Assembly (NCBI GenBank): GCA_022828595.1 | Contig: JAKGHH010000008.1 | Coordinates: 6,313,728 to 6,377,727, forward strand | Direction of reading: 5' to 3' | Length of the DNA stretch: 64,000 nt | Source: Nelumbo lutea | Taxonomy: Eukaryota; Streptophyta; Magnoliopsida; Proteales; Nelumbonaceae | In this document: positions 12,201 through 29,133 of the stretch, piece by piece | Numbering within the stretch: position 1 is the stretch's first letter | Layout of the letters: each line of letters opens with the position of its first letter | Notes under the pieces: model-generated | The model's database searches: none | Told to the model about the DNA's origin: nothing | Seen by the model: only the letters and a program-made list of their open reading frames with translations | Made by a program: the position numbers and the translations under genes

Positions 12201-12892
12201 ATTTTTAGACTCATGAGTAATTGTATACATGTGACCCAGGATAGGAGTCCAGGGGAACCTTTTATCCCAAAGTCATCCAAAGAGGCAGAAATGGAAAAAA
12301 TATTGAGATCCATGGAGGTAACTCCTCATTGCTCCTCTTTGCATGCTTTCTTAAATGTTTTGATTTTCTTTTCCCTATTAACCATACTTCATTTTTTGGA
12401 AATATGCATACAGGGTATGCCAGGAGCACCAAACATGAAAATGTACTCAAAGGAAGATCTGTTGAAAATGCAGAAGTTTGGGGATGATGTCGATGAAGAT
12501 GATGATGAGGACGATGATGATGGAGACTTTCCTTCTAAATTGGTACCGGCAAATTCTTTGTTATAACTATTATGATATCAATCAGTACAATCCTTATTTT
12601 ATTGATTTCAGTTATGGAATATCCGCTATTGCTCTGCCTTTTGCCAAAGCTACATCAGAGGCATTTAAATTTGATAATATGTGTTTCTTTGGGTGACCTG
12701 CAGGGAAAAGTCTTGAGGGCCAAAGAAACCACAAAACCAGATTGGAAACAGAGGATCACGAAAGGAGTTGCAGATGCAGGGGCAGCATTGAAAACACATG
12801 CAAACAAGATGGCATTCCGGATACGGAGATGGTGGCGAGGGAAGAAAAAGCACACCCTGAAAAAAACTTCAAAAGCCAAGGCTGAGCTTTAG
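9222..12892 (+). CDS. Saposin-B-like secretory/ER protein, 7 exons
   Basis: Exons are 9222-9428, 9574-9684, 9927-9995, 10325-10456, 12240-12317, 12414-12542 and 12704-12892. All are joined in phase 0 by GT-AG introns and give 304 residues. Residues 1-26 are a signal peptide (hydrophobic core FVFLLAALLI, likely cut near SHSA-KK). Eight cysteines follow (44, 47, 83, 116, 120, 127, 157, 164), beginning YIKCQVCEKL, which fits a saposin-B/canopy-like disulphide fold. The C-terminal part has an acidic run (about 223-237, almost all D/E) and then a basic tail with RRWWRGKKK. Saposin-like folds bind lipids or client proteins in the secretory pathway; the exact role here is unknown. There is no KDEL-type signal. 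Intron 4 is the longest (1,783 bp). I recall the Arabidopsis counterpart as At4g29520. Confidence 0.9.
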
Positions 12893-13972
12893 GAGTATGA
12901 AACCCCTTCCTTGCAAGCGTTCCTGATCTTTTTTTTTGGAAAATTTTCTATTTTCAGTATTAAATATAATTATTTCTTGACATAAATTACACTGCTAGAG
13001 GACTTAGAATTCAACTCAGATTTTTTTTTTTTTGGGTAGGAAGTCAGAATTCCTGTTGCAATGTAAAATTAAATCTGTTTAGAGAATTATACGAAAATTT
13101 TCCATAATGGGGATTGATCTTGAGAGTTGGGACTGACTTTGTGACAAGCACAATCATCTTTGAATATCTTCCAGCCTTCAGGTATGCAGAAGTTGATCTA
13201 GTTAGACAAAGTTGGAGGGAGTATTTAGTTATATGACTAATGTGAACATTCTATTTTTATTTTGGTCTTGTATTAGCTATGTAAAGCATGCCCACTTGCT
13301 CACACCATCATATATTTTATTGTTTAGCAAAATTGTACTCGGCAGAAAAGGAAAAGCAATATGAAACTGATGTTGCTTTGGATTGAACATTGAAGGAGAT
13401 CAATCGCTAACAATGTTACCAACAAAATCAATCCAAAGCAGCTTGATTGAAATTTGAAAATGCGAGCAAGGCTAAAAGCAATGTACAGTCATCATGCCAA
13501 TGGTCGTTGACTTGGCAGTCTTGTTGGACTGCATTGCAGGAAGCAGGTTATATAACTGCTTCAATGAAAATATGACATCAAATTTTAGGGCTTTTAACTG
13601 CAGACTATGCAGCAATATAACAATTGCCTTCTGTCTTCACCAAATGAGTCCGGACTTATTTTTCCTATATATGCTACATTAAGCAATTAGATGAGATAGG
13701 AATTCAAGCCTAGTGTAAAACTCCACTGCTATTACATGCACGAACCTTTATACTGTCTCACTCGAGTTGCGATAATAAGAAAGGATTTCAAACTAACGTA
13801 ATGGGCACAGTATTAAGGAAAAAAGGAACTTTCCAAATATTAGACAGGAAGGCCCACAATCAAGAAGGGGTCCAAGATTGATCGGCCATACATTCAGGCT
13901 CCAACTATGACACCGGCAAGGCATGATATGATTTTACCCATCGGTATCATTAAAGTGCAAGTGGTGACCAGT
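12893..13972. other. 3' flank and intergenic spacer
   Basis: Sequence after the TAG stop of the saposin-like gene. The AT-rich stretch to about 13330 (with aataaa-like words such as ttaaatataat) probably holds the 3' UTR and poly(A) site. No further gene or element is recognised up to the foldback at 13973. Confidence 0.5.
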
Positions 13973-14976
13973 GACCACCAAGGGGCCTTGTTTTTCCAGT
14001 CCGGATCTCTTGCCCACAGCTTCCCACTCACACCATAAATTTTGGACACATGTCCACTAGCATGTGCCTCTTTTTCGCATGTGCAGAGTTGTATGTGAAT
14101 TCAATGGAATGTAATTATGTAATGCGGCTGACATTATATTCATCCCGTCAGAATTCATCCATTAACCCAATTAAGTTTTTAATCTAAAAATAATTAATCT
14201 TTTCCCTTCCCAAGAACCCTAATAGTCTTGTGCTCTTCGTTCCATTCTCCACAATTTAGAAACTTTACCAACATGTGGCAACAGGCAACGTGTTCACCGT
14301 CATCTTATTCTCTCCGTACTCCATTGATTAATCTTCTTCTATTCTTCATAACGTCCAGTTCTAAGAGATTTCACTGACATTTGACATCCAACAACCAAGG
14401 ATGTGCTCACCAATACACCGGTGGTTAAGTAACCTCAACCAATACAAAAAAAAAAAAAAATTGAACATTATTTTCTTATAGTTGTTCTTCCAACCAGGTT
14501 CTTCTCGCTGTAGTTATATATGTTATATTTTATTTGATTCACTTACTTTTTACTTTCTTCTGGCCAGGTGCAGTAATCTCCTTGGTTGTCAATTGCTGGA
14601 AAATCTCTTGAAACAGGACGTCATAGAGAATAGAAGGTTAACCGAGTATAAAGAGAATAAGACGCCAATGAACACATCGCCGCAGGTTGCTGTTTGCCGG
14701 ATGCTAGTGAAGTTTCTTGAAATAATAAACAGTGAAGAATGGAATGGAGATAATAGGATTATTTAGAATTCTTGGAAAGGGGAAAGATTAATTATTTATA
14801 GGTTAAAAAATTAATTGGATTAATGGGTGAATTCTGACGGGATGGACGTAAAATCTGTACCATTACATTTGATTGAATTCACATGCAATAGTGGACATGT
14901 GTCCCAAATTTATGGCGTGGGTAGAGGCATGAATAGGAAAGCTGTGGGCAGGAGATCCAACCTCTGTCTGGTGGTC
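13973..14976. mobile_element. 1-kb foldback element with arms of about 420 bp
   Basis: Left arm 13973-14411 and right arm about 14565-14976 are inverted copies joined by a loop of about 150 bp. Matching landmarks include GACCACC at both outer ends, 'ggacacatgtccacta', 'catcccgtcagaattca' and 'aataattaatctttcc', and further in 'cgtcttattctct'-like and 'aagagatttt'-like blocks. Similarity runs the full arm length, at roughly 75-85% by eye. No convincing TSD is visible. It could be a foldback/MULE-type transposon without coding capacity, or an inverted duplication. A transcript would form a long hairpin. Confidence 0.75.
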
Positions 14977-15686
14977 GGTTCGAGAACAAATCAAACTCAT
15001 CTAGTTTGAAAATAAAATTGTTTTGCTAAATGAAAAATACAAAGTTTTTTAACCGCTTCTTTAATATTATACAATTTTATATTATAAAATTCAATTTTAT
15101 TTTAAAAACCATTATTTTGATGATTCCAAAAAATACCAACTTGATATTGCCTTTCAAAACAAAAACGGAGTCCAAGAACATGTTTTTATTTTGACGCTGA
15201 TGTGGCTATTTCAAAAATAAATGAAAACAAAAAGCATTTACGTTGTAAAACACCTCATAAAACTGGCATTGATAAAAATTGACGGGTTTTTGATAGGTTA
15301 AAAATTCACAGGATATTTTGATTGACATCATACATTCATACCTTTCCTACATAACAGATATTGACATTTGATGTTAATACGGACAAAATAGTGAACAAAA
15401 TACTTCATCTTCAAGTGATTTAAGAAAGGTGCTACACTATAGAGAGAAAAAAGAAATTTTAAGATTTTAACATTACATTTCATTATCAATCGTCTTTAAA
15501 TTACTAAAGCAAATTACAAAAATGATACATTTGAGCTTTACTGCTCTTTCTCATTAAATAACCAAAAGAAAAAAATCTCATGGCCCCAAATTGGAAGATT
15601 ACTTTCTAAAATAATAAAGCTCAGATGTCAATAATTAAAAACCATATATGCGTAGAATCCTTCCAAGTGAAGATGATGATAGGAAA
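14977..15686. other. Spacer 3' of the methyltransferase gene
   Basis: AT-rich sequence with no coding exon. The part next to 15686 is probably the 3' UTR of the minus-strand methyltransferase gene. Confidence 0.5.
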
Positions 15687-21516
<5,830 letters not shown>

Positions 21517-21789
21517 CTGTTTCTCGCTGCTCAAATTAGGGTTTTCCTATCAAGTGCCGGATCGCAGAACTACACATACGCTTTTGCTTCGCTTCGAAGG
21601 TTGGTCCTTAAATAGTTTATACCAACAAAGAGGAATTTAGGGCATCAAACCGTCAACAGGAGAGCATCAAAGAAACAATCTCATTAAACCCGGATTTTCG
21701 TTTTTATGCTTTTGGTGCGACTTGCACCCTATTGGCCTATTCGCGCTCCTTTTCGGCAATCAAAACTGAATGACGTGGCTAAGTTAGAC

Positions 21790-21831
21790 ATGAGGGGCGT
21801 TGTGGGGCGGTCCTGACAGAGATGTGAACTC
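21790..21831. mobile_element. Truncated MITE right end
   Basis: Only the right terminus (ggggcg..gatgtgaactc) of the GAGTTCACATC MITE family is present, about 275 bp upstream of the methyltransferase start codon. No left partner is visible. Confidence 0.45.
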
Positions 21832-21958
21832 GAAGGGAATACCGAATACATAAAAAAATGGATGACGTGGCTGATACCCCCACCATTTATAAGATATTCT
21901 TCTGGCGGTGAATAAGATGGCAATCCTATCAAATCGATGACGTGGCTATACCCCCACG

Positions 21959-22457
21959 TAGGGGTGATCATTTCAGCCCGGCCCAAAAATTTTGGGTTTG
22001 GGCCTGGTTTTGTGTTCAGGGTCGGGCCTACATCAGGCTTGTAAATTTTAAGGTCGGATTTGGGCTTAATACTTCAAGCCCAACCTACCTGCATATATTT
22101 AAACTTACACATTTTGTGTATAATGTGTACATATATATATATACATCTTATTTTACATTATATTATATATTTTATATATAAATATTATAAGACGATATAT
22201 ATAATTTATATTATATGTAATATTTTATATTATATAATGTATAAAATAAGTTTATATGCATGTTGTCATTTAATATATAAATATGTAATTTTTATATATG
22301 AGTGACATTGGCCTAGAATCAGGCCCGGCCTAGGTTAGAACCGTATAGACCTAGGCTAGGGCTTATGTTTCAGGCTTAGAATCCCGGGTTGAGCCAAGCC
22401 CGGGCCTAAGCTATAGCCCTTATCATAAGTGTAAATCCCGACCCATGATCACCACTA
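21959..22457. mobile_element. TAGGGGTG-type TIR element
   Basis: The left end TAGGGGTGATCA and the right end (other strand: TAGTGGTGATCA) are inverted repeats extending into GGCCCG-rich arms (cagcccggccc, gggcctgg; ggcccggccta, gcccgggccta). The core is AT-rich (tatatata). The TAGGGGTG termini resemble plant hAT-type non-autonomous elements; the 8-bp TSD needed to prove this was not found. Confidence 0.55.
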
Positions 22458-22499
22458 GTCTAAACTCTAAGAAGGCCATGTTTGGCTGTAGCATATTTT

Positions 22500-22650
22500 T
22501 TTGGCCATGTTTGGTTTCAAGGAAAAGATAGGGAAAGGAAAGGGAAAATAGGGAAATATATAGATTCTATATAGGGTTTGTAAAGGTTCCCTTACCTTTC
22601 CTTTCCTTTCATTTCCTTTCCATGCCTTTTCCTTCAAACCAAACATAAAG
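22500..22650. mobile_element. ATGTTTGG-TIR MITE, copy 1
   Basis: It begins ggccatgtttggtttcaagg and ends ccttcaaaccaaacat, with 'aagggaaaatagggaaa' and its mirror inside. Related copies lie at 28601-28712 and 31681-31772. The termini resemble those of the Harbinger-like element at 23417, but no TSD is clear here. Confidence 0.55.
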
Positions 22651-22826
22651 GCTTTGGAAGGAGTACAAAACCATCTAATTTGTATTATTTTGCATGTATT
22701 TGCATTGTATATATTTGCATTTGTACTCCTTCCTTACTAAGCCAAAAGGAATGTTTTCTCTAAGCAAAACTGAACTCGTGTGGTGAGAGAAAACCTCCCT
22801 TTTTTTCTTGTTTTTCTAGTGAAATG

Positions 22827-22996
22827 GGATCTACTACTCACCCAGTGCACCTCAGACCGACCTCACATGCACATTCCACCTTGCATTAGAAACATCTCGC
22901 ATGAATAATAACACAAGTATGGAAGATGTTCCCAATACATGGCAGGATGTGTCTATGAGGTCGGTGTTAGGTACATTTGTATGGGGAGTAGATCTA
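22827..22996. mobile_element. MITE related to the one at 8930
   Basis: A palindromic element with ends ggatctactactc / gagtagatc and the same core order as 8930-9101: 'cacatgcacattccacc', 'gaaacatctcgcatgaataataacac', 'gaagatgttcccaatacatgg', 'aggatgtg'. No clear TSD. Confidence 0.65.
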
Positions 22997-23227
22997 GACT
23001 CTTTTCTGGTTAGCAAGCCCATGTATAAATACTATTATTATTTTTGGTACTCCTTTTGATGTAAATATAGAATTGATAGATTATTTATTCCATTCGTTTA
23101 TAAAATATTAATTTTAAATATTATTTATTTTAATTTTTAATTGGGGTTGTTAAGCATAAATATTGATTATTTATTTTGATAGACATTAATAAAAATTACG
23201 TTATTTCATTAAATATCATAATGCATG

Positions 23228-23400
23228 GCATGGTCAAGTGGTTTAACGGAGAGTTCAAGGCTTTTGCCATGCACGTGGTGTTTCAAGTTTAAATCATGTT
23301 TGTAACGGATCCTGCATCGCCCTAATCTGATACTGATAAAATATGCCCCGTATCAGATGTATTGTATCGATATATAAATCCTTGGTCATATGACTCATTT
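23228..23400 (+). repeat. Possible tRNA-derived SINE fragment
   Basis: 'catggtcaagtggtttaacg' looks like a tRNA A-box region and 'gtttcaagtttaaatc' like a degenerate B-box region about 45 bp later. No second copy or A-tail confirms it. Confidence 0.25.
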
Positions 23401-23679
23401 ACTTTTTATTGGTTTAGGTCATATTTGGTGGTATTTTTTAAAGTACTTTTCATACTTTTTACCATAACACATTTGTTTGGGTGTTTTTTATTTGTAAAAA
23501 ATATGAAATAAAAGTACAAAAAGCATGAAAATCCTGAAATCAACTTTTGATACTTCATATTGTTGGCCATTTGACATATTTTATATACTTTTTAAAATGT
23601 GGGCATCAACTTTTGATACTTCATATTGTTTGGCCCTTTAACATATTTTATACTTTTTAAAATGTGTGCATCATTCACA

Positions 23680-24030
23680 CATGTGATGTTTTATACAAAT
23701 GTCACGTGGTATAGGCACATTAATATATTCAGTGACACGTGACATGCATTATTGCTAATTTACCTTTAGGTGCCATGTAGCACATTCATTTATGCTACCA
23801 CGTGACATCCACATTCATCAATCCAACATTCAAATGCCATGTGGCTTCTATATATGATGCCACGTGGCATATATATAGTGGCATCTAAACATAATTAATA
23901 ACAATTGTATGTCATGTGGTCATCTATGCTACCACATGACATGTAATACCATTGACTTACCTTTGAATGCCATGTGGCATCTACATGTCAATGACCAATA
24001 TTAAAATGCCACGTGGCACTCATATATGAT
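23680..24030. repeat. Degenerate array of ACGTGGCA palindromes
   Basis: Words such as gccacgtggcat, gccatgtggc, accacgtgacat and gtcatgtggt recur every 30-50 bp, paired around short AT loops (for example atgccatgtggctt..atgccacgtggcat). The array continues beyond the LTR element at about 27520-27660. Each unit is itself a near-palindrome, so the region could fold into cruciforms and offers many G-box-like cores. Confidence 0.65.
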
Positions 24031-24541
24031 GACGTGTTGTAACAAGTGTTCTCTTTGCCACACCATCAAGTGCCATCCATCGTGCCTACAGCCACCACTC
24101 CAGTGTCCAAGTGTGTGTCATGGTGGGCTTTGCATGTACTTTTGTATGGGGGATTGCCAATGGCATTATTGTAATACTGTAGTATGATTTTTCACCTTTT
24201 TAATGTTTCTTATTGTCACTCCCCCAAAAGCTTAACGTACTCTTTAAGGGGAGGTAGGTAGTCGAGTGAGCTCATAAGCGTATAAAGGTTAAGCATGAGA
24301 TCCCCTCGACACTATACTGTGTGCTTGTGCTTACCACTGATTAATGTAAAACAAGTTGCCTTTTGTCTAATTTGTGTGCCTTCTTGTTGCCTTTTGTGTG
24401 TTGTTGCTTGCATTTGTAGGCTTTCTTGACCCCATCGAGCGTCGCACGGGGCCTCGTCGATTAGCCCCGTGACAGTTGGTATCAGAGCAGGTTGCTTCTC
24501 AACGTTCGTGACCCTTGCATAGCAACACTAGTGGTGGCGCA

Positions 24542-24895
24542 ATGAAGCACAACAAGGAACTCATCGACGAGATTAGGCATGGCCTTGCCCATGCTAGAGA
24601 GACCAATGAGGCTCTAGGCGATGAAGCCGCTGGAGAGAAGGCCCAGAGGGGTCGCACATCCAAGACAAGCAAGTTTGACAAGTCAGTTGACACGCTCGCT
24701 GCCTTCGACACACGCATCCTTCGCTATGAAGTGACTGTTGGTGAGATGCGTGACCGAGTAGAAGAAATCCACCTGAATGTGGAAACAATTGAGAGCTCCA
24801 TGGTGGAGTTAGAAGCCCGTTTAAATGGCATTATGAATGAGGTCCAAGATGTCCTGAATAGAACCCTCAAGGAATTCCTTGGAACAACATCCTGA
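24542..24895 (+). CDS. Gag N-terminal coiled-coil part of the TR-GAG element
   Basis: About 117 residues from ATG 24542, just after the primer-binding site. The sequence is rich in E, K, R, N and heptad-like (VGEMRDRVEEIHLNVETIE), typical of the helical N-terminus of plant Gypsy-type gag proteins. The frame stops at 24893-24895 and related gag sequence resumes downstream in other frames, so the gene is broken. Its likely role was self-assembly of the virus-like particle. Confidence 0.5.
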   Translation: MKHNKELIDEIRHGLAHARETNEALGDEAAGEKAQRGRTSKTSKFDKSVDTLAAFDTRILRYEVTVGEMRDRVEEIHLNVETIESSMVELEARLNGIMNEVQDVLNRTLKEFLGTTS

Positions 24896-25187
24896 CAAGA
24901 AGGGAGCTCATCTCAATCCGACATCCAAGACCAGGTGGATGAGATGAGAGCTGGATGGATGGCCATGAAAGTAGCCATGGCCTCTCCTTCTGACCTCCAG
25001 ACTCAATTGGATGATCTAAGATGAGACATGACGCTCCTCAAGAGATTAGTGGCCAGCACTCCAAGCCCCTCCACAACACTAGCCCCTACTCATGTGAAGA
25101 TTTGGGAGCCCACGCCTTATGTCGGCTCCCGAGATGCTAGAGAACTTGACAACTTCTTGTGGCAAACGTAAATTCGTACAGTGACTC

Positions 25188-25952
25188 ATGTATTTGACTG
25201 ACATTGCTATGTTATGGTGGCACTGGCGATGCCAAGACATTAAACGAGGTACGTGCACCATTAAGACATGGGCTGATTTCAAGCGAGAGCTAAAGCGGCA
25301 ATTCTGCCCAAAGAACGTGGAGTACCTGGTGTGGAAGAAGTTGAAAGCACTCCAGCATGGGGACTCACTCCACGATTACGTCAAAGAGTTTTCAGTCCTT
25401 ACCTTGGAGATCACGGACATGTCCGACAAGGATATGCTATTCAACTTCATGGATGGACTGAAGCCATGGACCGAACTAGAGCTCCAACACCGCAACGTAC
25501 ATGACATCGCCATGGCAATGGAAGTGGTAGAGCAACTCAATGAGACCAGCTTGTTAGATGAAAAAACCCCCAAGCTAGAAAGCTCGTGTTCCCCTAATTT
25601 GAGTGGGGGAGCCAGTCGCCCTCGCCCTCCGTACGACAACTCCAACCTCAACAAGCCAGCAAGACAAGACTATGGGAAGAAGCCACAAGGAGAGCAAGGC
25701 CCTCAACACCATTACAATCCCAGAACCGCTGGGTCCCCAATTTCTTGCTTCCTTTGTGGGGGAAATCACTTGGTTCGCAACTGCCCAACCAAGAAAAAGA
25801 TCAATGCCCTTGTCACCAAGCTCAGTGATGACGAGCAAAGTGATGAGGAAAAGTCTGTACAGGCGCCAAGAGTGGGCGCCCTCCAACTCATCAACGCCAT
25901 GGTCAAGAAAGAGGCCACATCCATGTGGCCCACCAAAGCCACAAGGGGCTGA
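25188..25952 (+). pseudogene. Gag capsid and zinc-knuckle region of the TR-GAG element
   Basis: About 250 residues. The first 120 match the retrotransposon gag (capsid-like) pattern: WADFKRELKRQFCPKN, then HGDSLHDYVKEF and FNFMDGLKPW. A CCHC zinc knuckle follows, CFLCGGNHLVRNC (C-X2-C-X4-H-X4-C). The part linking it to the upstream gag fragment is frame-disrupted near 25140-25190 (an out-of-frame 'ELDNFLWQT'-like remnant). The protein would package RNA in particles supplied by an autonomous partner. Confidence 0.7.
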
Positions 25953-26143
25953 ATTATGTAGACATCACCCTCGGCGGAAGGCCGAACCAAGCCCTAGTGG
26001 ACACTAGGGCCACCCCCAACTTCATTTCGCTTGTAGAGGCAAAGCGACTCGGTTTGACCACCACCAAACATACAGGGTGGGTCAAGGCTGTCAACTCCGG
26101 GGCCAAAGCAGTAGAGGGCATGGCTCGTGGAGTAGAACTCTAG
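25925..26143 (+). pseudogene. Aspartic protease remnant of the TR-GAG element
   Basis: DITLGGRPNQALVDTRATPN followed by FISLVEAKRLGL corresponds to the retropepsin active-site region. The family motif D-T/S-G reads DTR here, so the site looks inactive. It overlaps the gag frame end and stops at 26143; a further protease-like stretch (DDFQVVLGVEFL type) follows in another frame near 26180-26230. Confidence 0.6.
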
Positions 26144-28600
26144 GTGGGACCCTGGAAATGACCCATCAATCTATTTGTGGTACCCTTGGATGATTTTCAG
26201 GTTGTTCTTGGAGTGGAGTTTCTCACGCAAGCAGAAGCAGCACTTATGCCACACGTCAGCAGTTTATTTATTTTGGACGAACACTCCCCTTGCATGGTTC
26301 CTGTCTCATCAACCTTGCAAATACTTGGGAAGTAGCTTTCAGCCTTGCAGTTGAACCAAGAAACCAGCAACCAAGAAGACAGTGCCGCGTTAACAAGGAA
26401 GAACCCTTGCCAAGCATCTCACATCGACACTAGAACTGGTTGGGAAGTCGCCACCAGGAAGAAGTCTCCCCCAAAGCAGTTCCATTTCCAGCACCAACTC
26501 TAATGCTAGCGCCCAAGTCAGCACCAACATCGGCATCAACTTCAACACCAATCACATCAGCGGAAGTCGACTTCGCAGCAGAAGCCGCAAGCGCCTGCAA
26601 TTGACGGGCTCAACAGAACACTCAAGGCCGTGTCAAACCTTGCCCACATCTACTACCACAACCACCGGGGAGAGCGAGTGCCACCCAAGCCATTTAGGGA
26701 CCACCTTCACATCATCCCTCAATCTGAATCCAGTAGTAGCCTTGTGAGTCACCCATGGGGAAAAATGCATTGGAACCAACACCCCAACAATCCAAAATAT
26801 CATTTTGACCTAGCCCTGGCCACAAACCTTCCTAACACCAAGGTAGAGCAACCAAAATCCTATCTTGAAGCAGCTAGGCAAGAACTTACCGTAGGGATTA
26901 ACCATAGGTTTTCCCACCATTTATAAAGCCATGAAGACTTCTACCCATCATCATGCCCAGGCCTTGGAAGAGATAAACTTCGTGGAGCAGTTGAAGAACC
27001 TTCCTTCATCAACAACAAATCGGAGCCTCAAGCATAAGCTAGTCTTCGAGGACGAAGACTGAATTGAGTGGGGGAAGACTATAACAAGTGTTCTCTTTGC
27101 CGCGCCATCAAGTGCCATCCATCGTGCCTACAGTCACCACTCCAGTGTCCACGTGTGTGTCATGGGTGTGCTTTGCATGTACTTTTGTATGGGGGATTGC
27201 CAATGGCATTATTGTAATACTGTAGTATGATTTTTCACCTTTTTAATGTTTCTTATTGTCACTCCCCCAAAAGCTTAACGTACTCTTTAAGGGGAGGTAG
27301 GTAGTCGAGTGAGCTCATAAGCGTATAAAGGTTAAGCATGAGATCCCCTCGACACTGTACTATGTGCTTATGCTTACCACTGATTAATGCAAAACAAGTT
27401 GCCTTTTGTCTAATTTGTGTGCCTTCTTGTTGCCTTTTGTGTATTATTGCTTGCATTTGTAGGCTTTCTAGACCCCATCGAGCGCCGCACGGGGCCTCGT
27501 CGATTAGCCCCGTGACAATGTGGCATCTACATGTCAATAGTTCATATTCAAATGCCACATGAAATTCATATGTGATGTCACATGACATCTCCAAATTATT
27601 GACTTATATTCAAATGCCACGTGGCATCTATATATATATATATATATAATGTTGCATGGCATGCACACGTATAAAACATTTTATTGTATATAAACGCCAT
27701 CATTTACCTTTACTTTGAAAAACATATTTTTGAAAAATTTCTATCCAAACAAATTTTAAAATAAAAGTGCAAACTAAAATTATACCATATATTTTATACT
27801 TTAGTGATGTTGAAAATACAAAATATGAAGTACTATCAAACATGGCCTTATATTTTACAAGGAGTACAAATTCAAGGTTTAATACAAAATATAAGATTTT
27901 GCACTCTACATATTTGTGTTTGTATTCCTTTGAAACTAAACCTTAACAATGGTTATAGGTTCAAATTTGATGCATTACTTTATCACTAGTTCAAGGCTTT
28001 TTGTTTTTTTAGTTTGTAGAGCAATTGTAGATTTTGCCTTTATTCATCATCTCTCAATAGGTGTGGCCGTATCATCTGCTGTCTTCCTACAATTTAAAAT
28101 TTTCAATTTTTTTCCCTCTCCTGAATACCCTAGAAGTATAGCATCCAACCGCATATTGAGAATATCTTCCTTTAGATTTAAAAAAAAAAACAAGCTTGAA
28201 AAATATTTCAAATGTACATACAAATGCCATGCTCTCTAGGCATATACAAGATTTTTGCTTTTAAGTCATGCCTTCTCTAACTCAACAATATGGAGGGCTC
28301 TCACTTGGAAGGTGTTGTAAGGGCCATTGTTCTTTTAAGTGTGCAAGATTAGCATTCCGCTTAGATAAATCTCATTGAAAATTTTCATTTTTAATAATCT
28401 AATAAGCTTAAAGTTTATAATTTTTATAAGAGATTGATTAATTTCAAATTCCAAACAACAAAAACAGTTTAATTTAGCAATATCTCAAAAGGGCATCCAT
28501 TTTGTCTCTTCTCGTTTTATAGATAAATCTTAACTATAAAAATTATTAAAAAATAAGACTTCAAATAAATCTTGAGGAAACTAGTTCCTTCCTTTAGGCT

Positions 28601-28712
28601 ATGTTTGGTTTGAAGGAAAAGGTAGGGAAAGAAAGGGAAATATAGGAAAATCTATATAATACTTATAAAGGTTTCCTTACATTTTCCTTCATTTCCCTAC
28701 TTATCAAACCAA
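28601..28712. mobile_element. ATGTTTGG-TIR MITE, copy 2
   Basis: Starts at about ggctatgtttggtttgaagg and ends at about tcaaaccaaacacagc, a short palindromic element with 'aaggtagggaaag' and its mirror. TTA precedes the left end; the right flank reads AAT, so a Harbinger-like TSD is not proven. Confidence 0.55.
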
Positions 28713-29133
28713 ACACAGCAATACTAGAGAGGGGCATATGTGCTACATGTTCAGAAGGGATGATACAGCCATTTAACTGAATGGACCTGAAGCTTGCACC
28801 TTTAGATAAAATACTCTAAATTATGATAGGGAAGTGAAATAGAAATCAACAAAAAAAAAATGAAATAAATTATAGTACGAGAAACAAGTGGCGAAGATTG
28901 TTAATTTCATGCTGAGACCTACACCTAGAAGATTGAACAGACATACAGATACAGATAGACAGACGAATTATTAACATTCAAGAAACAAATAAAAACGAAG
29001 AGATGCAAATGAACTGGACAAAAGAATTAAGAGTTGCGCAAATCTCCTAAAAACGCTGTCTCTGCATGTCATTCTACAAACCAGCGTGAAAGCCATGACC
29101 GCAGCAACGAAGTAACGAAGATGCCTAACACAG

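Larger units (their letters stand above)
24038..27517 (+). mobile_element. TR-GAG type LTR retrotransposon (gag-protease only)
   Basis: The 5' LTR is 24038-24474 and the 3' LTR is 27080-27517, with roughly 15-17 differences by eye (about 96% identity). The primer-binding site TTGGTATCAGAGC starts at 24476 and a purine tract, gagtgggggaag, precedes the 3' LTR. The 2.6-kb interior encodes gag and a protease remnant, but no reverse transcriptase, RNase H or integrase is visible. Such elements depend on a Gypsy partner. The 3' LTR begins TATAAC instead of TGTAAC. The TSD is imperfect (ACGTG/ATGTG if shifted by one base). Confidence 0.85.
23417..27847. mobile_element. Harbinger-like non-autonomous element split by an LTR element
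   Basis: The left end GGTCATATTTGGTGGTA and the right end (other strand GGCCATGTTTGATAGTA) are inverted repeats continuing for about 100 bp. The 3-bp direct repeat TTA (23414-23416 and 27848-27850) flanks them, as expected for PIF/Harbinger (TWA target). Without the inserted LTR element (24038-27517) it is about 950 bp, has no transposase, and its middle is a degenerate array of CACGTG-type palindromes. Confidence 0.65.

Noticed and set aside
12168..12696. Overlapping open frames through exons 5-6 of the saposin-like gene
   Set aside because: They read through introns or in other frames; the acidic GAT/GAC repeat creates long false frames.
14482..14766. 94-codon open frame inside the foldback
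   Set aside because: It spans loop and right arm, has no recognisable domain and no counterpart frame in the left arm.
21517..21534. Six extra N-terminal residues of the methyltransferase (SSEKQ region)
   Set aside because: The codon at the start of that extension is TTG, not ATG; the first ATG in frame is at 21516.
23228..23300. Possible tRNA gene
   Set aside because: A- and B-box-like words occur, but a full cloverleaf with a matching acceptor stem could not be formed.
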